DNA of 5,328 nt from Oscillospiraceae bacterium (GTDB taxonomy: Bacteria; Bacillota; Clostridia; Oscillospirales; Acutalibacteraceae), in contig WQRM01000113.1 of NCBI GenBank assembly GCA_009786735.1, positions 1 through 5,328 of the forward strand, read 5' to 3'. The position numbers and the translations under genes are program-made. This document shows positions 1 through 4,664 of this stretch, in pieces. The notes beneath the pieces are model-generated. The model searched no databases and was not told the origin of the DNA. It worked only from the letters and a program-made list of their open reading frames with translations. Position 1 is the first letter of the stretch. The number at the start of each line of letters is the position of its first letter.

Positions 1-671
1 GTCAGTGCGCCCGGCGCGGGGTTGAGCACGCTGCAACACAGCAGCTCCGGGTGTGGCGCGGGGCGCAGTTTGCCCTGCTCGCCCGTGCAGATTTCCACCG
101 TGATGCCGTCTTTCGCCCGCCGAAACGTGATGCCCTCCAGCGGCACATTCCAGAGGGCTGCGGGTTCGCCGTCTTCGCGCAGCACCAGCTCGCCGATTGC
201 CGTGCCGTAGGTCAGCAGCTGCTCAAAGTAGCTGTTCACGAACGCCGCGATGCCGCGCTGTGTGCCGCCCACGCTGATCATGTCCAGCATGTCGTTGAGC
301 CGATGTTGCACGGCTTCGTCCTCGCAAATCACCGTGAAGCCGCCCACCAAACGCACCAGTCGCATGATTGCCGCGTCGATAATCGGCACGGCTTCACGCA
401 GCCCGCGATACAGTGCAGCATGTGCGGCGGGCATGCGGGTTTCGCCCGCCCACACCGCTTGCTCGCTGCCGAAGCCGCCGTCGGCGCTGCTGCGCGCCAA
501 CCCGCCCATCAGCCCATCATAGGCCTTGCGACGCGGGCGGTCAGTGCCTCTTGCCCATTTGCCCTCACCCGAGGGCTTGTCTTTCTTTCTCGCCACCACC
601 TGCGGTGGGGCTCCGTCGCTTCGCTGTGTTCTATCCACAGCCCTGCGACGCGCTTGTTTTTCTTTCGCCAT
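1..671 (-). CDS. Phage portal protein, N-terminal part (cut by left window edge)
   Basis: An ORF opens with ATG at 671-669 and stays open for 223 codons to the left edge, so the C-terminal part is missing. A strong AAGGAGG ribosome binding site sits 5 nt upstream. After a basic, low-complexity N-terminus (about residues 1-50) comes a stretch resembling portal proteins of clostridial phages: ETRMPAAHAALYRGLREAVP (residues 77-96), then IIDAAIMRLVRLVGGF and a region with LLTYGTAIGELV. Portal proteins form the dodecameric ring at the capsid vertex through which DNA is pumped and to which the terminase docks. Its place directly downstream of the large terminase on the same strand is the classical packaging order and is the main support for the call. 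The family assignment comes from remembered motifs and gene order, not a search. Residues 15-26, and probably up to about 44, are encoded by a repeat element, so the N-terminus may be longer than in relatives. Confidence 0.72.
   Translation of the reverse strand, partial: MAKEKQARRRAVDRTQRSDGAPPQVVARKKDKPSGEGKWARGTDRPRRKAYDGLMGGLARSSADGGFGSEQAVWAGETRMPAAHAALYRGLREAVPIIDAAIMRLVRLVGGFTVICEDEAVQHRLNDMLDMISVGGTQRGIAAFVNSYFEQLLTYGTAIGELVLREDGEPAALWNVPLEGITFRRAKDGITVEICTGEQGKLRPAPHPELLCCSVLNPAPGAL
561..628 (-). repeat. GC-rich palindromic repeat inserted in frame in the portal N-terminus
   Basis: Minus-strand 628-594 matches plus-strand 3588-3622 (the rimI-tsaD gap) at 33 of 35 positions. It starts CACAGCGAAGCGA and ends with the hairpin-forming CCACCGCAGGTGG. 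Just downstream in the portal gene, 576-561 forms a second perfect hairpin (GCCCTC, 4-nt loop, GAGGGC), so the inserted segment probably spans both. It encodes about residues 15-37 of the portal, a polar, proline- and lysine-rich stretch, and leaves the frame open. The outer borders are uncertain. Confidence 0.7.
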
Positions 672-676
672 CGTTT

Positions 677-683
677 CCTCCTT
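677..683 (-). promoter_or_regulatory. Ribosome binding site of the portal gene
   Basis: The minus strand reads AAGGAGG, then AAACG, then ATG. This is close to a consensus Shine-Dalgarno at optimal spacing and fixes the portal start at 671, although the gene has no stop within the window. Confidence 0.8.
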
Positions 684-703
684 CGTTTAATCGCTTCGCG
701 AAC

Positions 704-816
704 ACCACCCCGCCCCTGCGGGGCACCCCTCCACGGAGGGGAATTGCTCACCTCCAGCAGACGGTTGGTATTCCCCTCCGTGGAGGGGTGGCGCCGCGAA
801 GCGGTGACGGGGTGGT
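704..816. repeat. 113-bp nested inverted-repeat element between terL and portal
   Basis: The ends are a 9-bp inverted repeat (ACCACCCCG at 704-712, CGGGGTGGT at 808-816). Inside is a perfect 21-bp inverted repeat (724-744 against 770-790), each arm itself nearly palindromic around CCTCCACGGAGG. Between outer and inner arms each side has a small hairpin of different sequence: CCCCTGCGGGG on the left, and CCGCGAAGCGG on the right. The central loop is 25 nt (745-769). The element fills most of the gap between the terL stop (826) and the portal start (671). Another GCGAAGCG copy on the minus strand lies at 699-692. It has no coding capacity of its own. It looks like a REP/MITE-like non-autonomous element, and its RNA would fold strongly within the packaging transcript. 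Confidence 0.85.
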
Positions 817-825
817 TTAAAAAAG

Positions 826-2094
826 CTACCGCCGCACACTCCCCGCAAAAAATCCATCCTCGCTGCCGCGCAAACCGAACTCCGTGGCAACAAAGTAGCG
901 CACATCGTCCATCGCGTGGTCATACTCCTTGCGCGGCGCGTCGCGTCCACCGCCGCTTTCCCAGGTGTAAGCCCCGAACTCGCGGATGCAATCGCCGCAA
1001 CTCGCGTGGAACTTCAGCCTGCCATCCCTGAGCTTATCCGCCACCAAGCGGATGCCCGACACCACGTCGTTCTTGCCTGCCAGCACGGTGAAGCGCCCGT
1101 GCCGCCGAATGCACTCGATGAAGCTCGCTGCGCTGGGGTCGCACACCACATAGCTGATTTGTCGCTCGCCCGCAAGTTGCTCCAGTGCGCGGTAATGCTC
1201 CTCGTCGGTGCGTTGCATGGCGTTGGCGCGTGAGTCCCAGTAATACTCCGCCAGACGCACCCACGTGCCGTCGTCGGCCTCGCCCCACAAGCCGAACGAG
1301 CTGGGGTTCACCGTGCCGTAGTCGCAACTGATGACATGCTTGCCGCAGCGGGGCCGTTCGCTGGTCACATGCACGCCGGGGTCGAACATCGGATACACGA
1401 GACCCTCGCTGCCCGCCCAGATGCCCTCCACAAAGCGCTTGTAGAACGCGCCGCTGTAGAGAACCTTGTAGCGGTTGCGGATGGCGGGGTCCAGGCTTGG
1501 GTTGTCGTCCATGGTGAAGTGCATGTGCAGCGCGTTTTTCTCCTCGGTTTTCAGCACCCATTCGCGATAGAACCAGTGTTGCGGATACTCCGGGTTGCAG
1601 TTGAACCACAGCTTGCTGCCCGTGACCGAACAACGCGCAATCGCTTGTTCCACAAAGCTGCGCGGCATCAGCGCCACTTCGTCAAACAGCACGCCGGCGA
1701 GGGTCATGCCTTGGATGAGCGCGGCCGAGCCTTCGTCTTTGCCGCCGAATAAGTACACGCGGTTGCTGTGCCCGCCAAAGGTAATGTCCAGGTAGTTTTT
1801 GCTGATTTTTTCCTCGCAGTCAAAGCCCAATCCGCGCAGTGTTGGCAGCATGGGCGTGACGATATTTCTTCTCAATGAGGTCATCGTCTTGCCGCAAATG
1901 GCGAACGCTTGCCCGTTGAATTGGTGCGAAAACCAGCCAAAGAACCCCACACACATGCTCAGCGTTTTGCCGGAGCGCACCGCGCCATCACAAACGAGTG
2001 CGTCGCGCTCGGCATGCGGACTGTGCCTGTGCCACCAGTTCATTGCCGTTGCCTGGTTTTTTGAGAACTGCACAAATTTGATAATCCGTTTCAC
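826..2094 (-). CDS. terL: Phage terminase large subunit (PBSX-type TerL)
   Basis: This 422-residue protein is the ATP-driven motor and nuclease that cuts concatemeric phage DNA and pumps it through the portal. The N-terminal ATPase domain has Walker A GAVRSGKT (37-44) and Walker B VLFDE (135-139), with LWFNCNP (162-168) resembling the coupling motif. The C-terminal RNase H-like nuclease domain shows acidic residues in the expected order: D258 in ISCDYG, D319 in VVCDP, and D396/D397 in DHAMDDVRY. Length and layout fit the PBSX/phage_term_2 family, and all catalytic motifs look intact. The start is uncertain. The longest reading begins with GTG at 2094, but the strong GGAGGTG there overlaps that codon and would position ribosomes nearer codons 4-8 (ATT, ATC, then GTG at 2073). 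The conserved-looking FSKNQ at 10-14 argues against starting at M18. It ends with TAG at 828-826, 154 nt before the portal gene. Confidence 0.93.
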   Translation of the reverse strand: MKRIIKFVQFSKNQATAMNWWHRHSPHAERDALVCDGAVRSGKTLSMCVGFFGWFSHQFNGQAFAICGKTMTSLRRNIVTPMLPTLRGLGFDCEEKISKNYLDITFGGHSNRVYLFGGKDEGSAALIQGMTLAGVLFDEVALMPRSFVEQAIARCSVTGSKLWFNCNPEYPQHWFYREWVLKTEEKNALHMHFTMDDNPSLDPAIRNRYKVLYSGAFYKRFVEGIWAGSEGLVYPMFDPGVHVTSERPRCGKHVISCDYGTVNPSSFGLWGEADDGTWVRLAEYYWDSRANAMQRTDEEHYRALEQLAGERQISYVVCDPSAASFIECIRRHGRFTVLAGKNDVVSGIRLVADKLRDGRLKFHASCGDCIREFGAYTWESGGGRDAPRKEYDHAMDDVRYFVATEFGLRGSEDGFFAGSVRR

Positions 2095-2105
2095 CTCCCT
2101 TGCTT

Positions 2106-2222
2106 AATTCGCAATTCGTAATTCGTAATGCGTAATTGTTGTGGCCGCTGGCGCGGCATTTCAATCGCGCGAAGCGCAACCAAAATTAAGCATTAAGCAC
2201 TAAGAATTAAGCATTGTGAATT
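2106..2222. repeat. Converging 7-bp-period arrays around a GC-rich core, between terS and terL
   Basis: Plus-strand 2106-2140 is five consecutive heptamers beginning AAT (AATTCGC, AATTCGT, AATTCGT, AATGCGT, AATTGTT). Minus-strand 2222-2181 is six more (AATTCAC, AATGCTT, AATTCTT, AGTGCTT, AATGCTT, AATTTTG), so the two arrays are inverted relative to each other. The 40-bp core (2141-2180) contains a small hairpin (GCCGC, TGGC, GCGGC at 2144-2157) and the GCGAAGCG motif (2169-2176) shared with the other repeat family. The right-hand array runs into terS and supplies its stop codon (2209-2207) and last residues. The left-hand array ends 12 nt short of the putative terL GTG. No gene is visible in this gap. 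Confidence 0.8.
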
Positions 2223-2512
2223 GACTTCTCGATCGCGTCGTAGAACATTTTCACCCCCTGCGGCACCTGCGCCAGCCCGCCCACCTCCACCAGATGGCGC
2301 ATGGCGTCGAAGCGGTTGTAGAATTTGATGGTGATGTTGCCGCCCATCTTCGCCCGGGTAATTTCGCTGATGTTGAACACGTCAAGTTTCTCCAATTCTT
2401 GCCAGCTCACATCCTCGTCCATGAACAGCAATTTCAGCGCATCATTGCCCTGCCCAAACGCCAATTTTCGGTAGCCATTTAGCACGTCTTCCAGCTGCGA
2501 TTTTTCCGCCAC
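2207..2512 (-). CDS. Probable phage terminase small subunit, short form without HTH
   Basis: This 101-residue protein starts with GTG at 2512. It is acidic and helical in the first half (MAEKSQLEDVLNGYRKLAFG), then has KLDVFNISEITRAKMGG and the stretch NITIKFYNRFDAMRHL (59-74). That last part resembles the conserved FYDKLKALE-like segment of small terminases and TerS-associated proteins in clostridial phages. A small terminase recognises the packaging site and loads the large subunit. Its position immediately upstream of terL on the same strand supports the role. It is shorter than a typical TerS and shows no obvious N-terminal DNA-binding helix-turn-helix, so it may be only the oligomerisation part, a truncated remnant, or a different packaging accessory. 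The last codons and TAA stop lie within a heptamer repeat, so the original C-terminus may have been replaced. Confidence 0.55.
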   Translation of the reverse strand: MAEKSQLEDVLNGYRKLAFGQGNDALKLLFMDEDVSWQELEKLDVFNISEITRAKMGGNITIKFYNRFDAMRHLVEVGGLAQVPQGVKMFYDAIEKSIHNA

Positions 2513-2530
2513 TCGTAATCACCCCCTCCA
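2513..2530 (-). promoter_or_regulatory. Extended ribosome binding site of the terS-like gene
   Basis: The minus strand reads TGGAGGGGGTGATTACGA and then GTG. GGAGG and the adjoining GGGTGAT both complement the 16S 3' end. This supports the non-ATG start at 2512 even though it lies 12 nt from GGAGG itself. Confidence 0.65.
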
Positions 2531-2547
2531 TATAACCCAGCAAAACC

Positions 2548-2589
2548 CCATTTTTCGCGCACTTTTTTGCGCGAAAATGGCGATTTTCG
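2548..2589. promoter_or_regulatory. Two mutually exclusive hairpins in the divergent intergenic region
   Basis: Positions 2548-2561 pair with 2568-2580 (CCATTTTTCGCGCA against TGCGCGAAAATGG): 13 bp, one bulged T and a 6-nt loop. The right arm also pairs with the next bases: CGAAAAT (2572-2578), GGCG loop, ATTTTCG (2583-2589), a perfect 7 bp. Both cannot form at once in RNA. No U-run directly follows either hairpin on the plus strand, so it is not a clear terminator. It could be an operator or an attenuator-like switch; function is inferred only from structure and position. Confidence 0.5.
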
Positions 2590-2597
2590 GAAAAAAA

Positions 2598-2640
2598 GAC
2601 AAAATTTCCTGTTTTTTTTTAAAATACAGAAAAATTTGTC
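2598..2640. promoter_or_regulatory. 43-nt AT-rich dyad immediately upstream of the ywlE-rimI promoter
   Basis: The arms 2598-2612 and 2626-2640 (GACAAAATTTCCTGT against ACAGAAAAATTTGTC) pair at 13 of 15 positions. Pairing continues inward through one T-T mismatch and four A-T pairs to a TTT loop. The right arm ends at the base before the proposed -35 box. That suits a repressor operator or an AT-rich upstream element better than an intrinsic terminator, because the stem is AT-rich. Confidence 0.5.
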
Positions 2641-2669
2641 TTGCATTTTTGTGCGGTTTGTGTTATCCT
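2641..2669 (+). promoter_or_regulatory. Probable sigma-A promoter for the ywlE-rimI/tsaD genes
   Basis: TTGCAT (2641-2646) is separated by 17 bp from TATCCT (2664-2669). An extended -10 TG lies at 2661-2662, giving TGTTATCCT. Initiation would fall near 2676, leaving a leader of only about 14 nt before the ATG at 2690. A short GAGG (2677-2680) lies 9 nt before that ATG. Confidence 0.6.
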
Positions 2670-2689
2670 ATACGGTGAGGTATGCTCTG

Positions 2690-3574
2690 ATGAACGTGCT
2701 GTTTTTGTGCACCGGCAACACCTGCCGAAGCCCTCTGGCTGCGGCTCTGCTCGGCGCACCATTTTTGACCAAATCCGCGGGCATCGCCGCATGGCCGAGC
2801 GCCCCTGCCAGCGCGCACAGCGTTGCCGTTGCCGCCGACTTTGGCTGCGATATTTCGTCACACGTGGCGCAACCGCTGACCCGCGAACTGCTCGCTTGGG
2901 CGGATGCCGTGGTCTGCCTGGCGCGCAACCATGCGCTCGCCGTTGCCGACCATGTGCCGCACACCAAGCTGCGCATCTTGGGCGGCGGGGTTAGCGACCC
3001 GTTCGGCGGCACGCTGGAGGACTACCGCGCGTGTGCGGCGCAAATGCAGGCGGCGATGCCGGCTTTGGCGCGAGACCTCGACTGCATGGCGCAGATCATG
3101 CCTACCACAAGTGAGCACTTGCCCGCGCTCGCGCGGCTTGAACCTGTGGCGGAAAGCGTGCTGCGCGAAAAACTCGCGCTGGAAAGCTGCCACATGCTCA
3201 CGGCGCTGTACCCCCACCGCCCCTGCGGGGCACCTCCCCCAAGGGGGGGGCAAACAGCCGACTGCGCTGACGCTTCTCGTTCGCTTATCGCGGGCAACAT
3301 CTATGTGGATGAAATCGCGGGCGTTGCGGAGGTGAGCAGCCTAGCCGTGTTCGCGGCATATCATCGGCAGGGCATTGCCAACAAGTTGCTCGCCCAAGCG
3401 GAGCTCAACGCGGCATTGCGCGGCTGCACGCATGTGCATCTCGACGTGCGTGAAGGCAATGTTGCCGCGCGCGCTTTATATGAAAAGCGTGGCTACCGGG
3501 TCGTGGGCAGCCGACCGAGGTTTTACACCAAGCCCACGGAAGATGCAATACTGATGACCCTAGAAATTAGATGA
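2690..3574 (+). CDS. Fusion of a YwlE-like protein-arginine phosphatase and a RimI-like N-acetyltransferase
   Basis: One 294-residue ORF carries two domains. Residues 1-131 are a low-molecular-weight phosphatase: the P-loop C7-TGNTC-R13-S14 lies at the extreme N-terminus, and the general-acid loop SDPFGG has D103. Thr11 in the loop is the residue that marks YwlE-type phosphoarginine phosphatases; tyrosine phosphatases usually have Ile. Residues 133-294 are a GNAT domain. The acetyl-CoA signature is VSSLAVFAAYHRQGIANKLL (215-234), followed by LDVREGNVAARALYEKRGY (251-269), typical of RimI, which acetylates the N-terminus of ribosomal protein S18. The start at 2690 places the P-loop as in the family; the ORF is open upstream to a TTG at 2567, but that stretch contains the promoter. 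No stop separates the domains. An internal ATG at 3086 (M133) could start RimI alone but has no good ribosome binding site. Residues about 174-197 are a repeat-derived insertion inside the GNAT fold. The frame should be confirmed before the fusion is trusted. Confidence 0.87.
   Translation: MNVLFLCTGNTCRSPLAAALLGAPFLTKSAGIAAWPSAPASAHSVAVAADFGCDISSHVAQPLTRELLAWADAVVCLARNHALAVADHVPHTKLRILGGGVSDPFGGTLEDYRACAAQMQAAMPALARDLDCMAQIMPTTSEHLPALARLEPVAESVLREKLALESCHMLTALYPHRPCGAPPPRGGQTADCADASRSLIAGNIYVDEIAGVAEVSSLAVFAAYHRQGIANKLLAQAELNAALRGCTHVHLDVREGNVAARALYEKRGYRVVGSRPRFYTKPTEDAILMTLEIR
3209..3253 (+). repeat. In-frame palindromic repeat inside the RimI domain
   Basis: Positions 3217-3234 (CCGCCCCTGCGGGGCACC) are identical to 710-727 in the terL-portal element. 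They form a GCCCC-TGC-GGGGC hairpin, followed by a second possible stem of C and G runs (3236-3250). The segment encodes residues 174-188, YPHRPCGAPPPRGGQ, with foreign-looking residues possibly continuing to about 197. In the GNAT domain it falls where RimI proteins have the short turn between strands 2 and 3, so it probably makes a surface loop and does not break the core. Confidence 0.8.
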
Positions 3575-3575
3575 G
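3544..3575 (+). repeat. 32-bp direct repeat, copy 1 (end of rimI)
   Basis: This copy covers the last nine sense codons and TGA stop of the fusion gene plus one or two flanking bases. It matches 3621-3652 at 31 of 32 positions (C3551 against T3628). The flanking bases on both sides differ, so the borders are sharp. Confidence 0.95.
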
Positions 3576-3620
3576 ATTTGCTTAAAGCACAGCGAAGCGA
3601 TGAAGCCCCACCGCAGGTGG
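3576..3620 (+). repeat. 45-bp palindromic repeat unit between rimI and tsaD
   Basis: Plus-strand 3588-3622 matches minus-strand 628-594 in the portal gene at 33 of 35 positions. It contains GCGAAGCG and ends in the CCACCGCAGGTGG hairpin. It lies exactly between two copies of a 32-bp direct repeat, so insertion of this unit, or a tandem duplication including it, separated rimI from tsaD by an extra 77 bp. Confidence 0.85.
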
Positions 3621-3652
3621 TGCAATATTGATGACCCTAGAAATTAGATGAG
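3621..3652 (+). repeat. 32-bp direct repeat, copy 2 (upstream of tsaD)
   Basis: A second copy of the rimI 3' end, including its terminal ATGAG. It creates an in-frame upstream ATG (3648) for tsaD, which is probably not the real start. Confidence 0.95.
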
Positions 3653-3668
3653 CAATTCTCATGACGTT

Positions 3669-3672
3669 GGAG
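3669..3672 (+). promoter_or_regulatory. Ribosome binding site selecting the tsaD start at 3678
   Basis: GGAG lies 5 nt before ATG 3678. The upstream in-frame ATG at 3648 lies in duplicated rimI sequence without a comparable site. Starting at 3678 gives MIILAFETSCDE, the usual TsaD N-terminus. Confidence 0.75.
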
Positions 3673-3677
3673 ATACG

Positions 3678-4664
3678 ATGATTATATTGGCGTTTGAAAC
3701 GTCGTGCGACGAAACCGCTGCCGCCGTGGTGCAAGATGGTCGCACTGTGCGCAGCAGCGTGGTGGCCAGCCAGATTGATGCCCACGCGGTGTTCGGCGGC
3801 GTGGTGCCCGAAATCGCCGGACGCATGCACATGCAGTGCATCGCGCAGGTGCATCGCGAAACCCTCGCGCAGGCAAAGCTCACGCTGGACGACATCGATG
3901 CCGTTGCCGTCACCCACGCGCCGGGTCTGGTGGGCGCACTGCTGGTGGGGCTGAACTTCGCCAAAGGGCTGGCCTACACCACGGGCAAGCCGCTGATTGC
4001 CGTGCACCATCTGCGTGCACATGTGGCGGCGAATTATCTCACGCATCGTGAGCTTGAACCGCCGTTTCTGTGCTTGATTGCCAGCGGCGGACACACGCAC
4101 ATCGTGCACGTGCAGGACCACACGACCTTCGCTGTGATGGGCAAAACCCGCGACGATGCTGCAGGCGAAGCCTTGGACAAAACCGCCCGCATGCTCGGCC
4201 TGCCCTACCCCGGCGGCATGCACTTGGATAAACTCGGCGAAGGCGGCGACCCCAAGGCTTATACCTTCCCGCGTCCGAAAGTGGACGGCGTGGACTTTAG
4301 CTTCAGCGGTCTCAAGACGGCTGCGCGCAATGCAATTCACAATGCGCAATGCGCAATGCGCAATGAAGATTTCGCGGCAAGTTTTCAGCTGGCGGTGGCG
4401 AACTATCTGTGTGACAACACGCTACGTGCCGCCGCAGAGCTTGGCTGCCGCAAGATTGCCCTCGCAGGCGGCGTGTGTGCAAACAGCGTGCTGCGTGCCG
4501 AGATGCAACGCCGCTGCGCCGCCAATCAACTTGACCTTTTCATGCCCGAACTGCGCTGGTGCGGCGACAATGCCGCCATGGTTGGCGCACAGGCTTTTTA
4601 TGAACACCGCGCCGGCAACGTGGCCGGCAAGACGTTGAACGCACTGCCCAATTATCCAATTTAA
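3678..4664 (+). CDS. tsaD: tRNA N6-adenosine threonylcarbamoyltransferase TsaD
   Basis: This 328-residue protein transfers the threonylcarbamoyl group to A37 of ANN-decoding tRNAs, working with TsaB and TsaE in the cytoplasm. Family motifs are in order: FETSCDETAAAVV (6-18), FGGVVPEIAGRMH (39-51), the metal-binding HHLRAH with H111 and H115, the nucleotide-binding SGGHTH (136-141), DDAAGEALDKTARMLGLPYPGG (159-180), FSFSGLKTA (208-216), the LAGGVCANSVLR segment (262-273), and the third metal ligand D297 in CGDNAAM. Length is normal for bacterial TsaD. It follows a RimI domain on the same strand, a common bacterial arrangement; tsaB and tsaE are not in the window. The variable loop at residues 218-230 is encoded by a 7-bp-period repeat, close in length to the same loop in relatives. 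The gene may be read from the promoter at 2641; no separate promoter was recognised in the 103-bp gap. Confidence 0.97.
   Translation: MIILAFETSCDETAAAVVQDGRTVRSSVVASQIDAHAVFGGVVPEIAGRMHMQCIAQVHRETLAQAKLTLDDIDAVAVTHAPGLVGALLVGLNFAKGLAYTTGKPLIAVHHLRAHVAANYLTHRELEPPFLCLIASGGHTHIVHVQDHTTFAVMGKTRDDAAGEALDKTARMLGLPYPGGMHLDKLGEGGDPKAYTFPRPKVDGVDFSFSGLKTAARNAIHNAQCAMRNEDFAASFQLAVANYLCDNTLRAAAELGCRKIALAGGVCANSVLRAEMQRRCAANQLDLFMPELRWCGDNAAMVGAQAFYEHRAGNVAGKTLNALPNYPI
4334..4368 (+). repeat. 7-bp-period array inside tsaD
   Basis: Five heptamers run in register: AATTCAC, three exact AATGCGC copies, then AATGAAG; AATGC at 4329-4333 may be a partial sixth. The 13-mer CAATTCACAATGC at 4333-4345 also occurs on the minus strand at 2223-2211, at the end of terS. 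It encodes the loop residues 219-230 of TsaD (about AIHNAQCAMRNE). Because 7 is not a multiple of 3, each added heptamer would shift the frame; the present length keeps it open. Confidence 0.8.

Noticed and set aside
51..1031. 326-codon plus-strand ORF opposite the portal and terL 3' region
   Set aside because: It runs antisense to two recognisable phage genes and through the 704-816 repeat, shows no family motif, and is arginine-, histidine- and alanine-rich as expected of a shadow frame in GC-rich DNA.
2106..2222. CRISPR-like array
   Set aside because: The period is 7 bp with no spacers and no cas genes, so it is a simple tandem heptamer repeat.
2598..2640. Intrinsic terminator
   Set aside because: The stem is AT-rich with the T-run inside the loop side and not after the stem; it also sits directly against a -35 box, so an operator-like dyad is a better description.
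2567..2689. N-terminal extension of the phosphatase-RimI protein from a TTG start
   Set aside because: It would pass through the dyad and the promoter, has no Shine-Dalgarno, and gives a Lys/Phe-rich extension not seen in YwlE-type phosphatases, whose P-loop lies at the extreme N-terminus.
2682..2690. Two-codon mini-ORF (ATG CTC TGA) overlapping the phosphatase start
   Set aside because: It could be read as translational coupling, but it has poor spacing to GAGG and is short enough to occur by chance.
3648..3677. Upstream ATG of tsaD
   Set aside because: This ATG is a by-product of the duplicated rimI end; the ATG at 3678 has a GGAG at good spacing and gives the usual TsaD N-terminus.
3582..4349. 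255-codon minus-strand ORF opposite tsaD
   Set aside because: It lies antisense to clear tsaD coding sequence and is rich in His, Ala and Gly from the reverse frame; no motif or ribosome binding site supports it.
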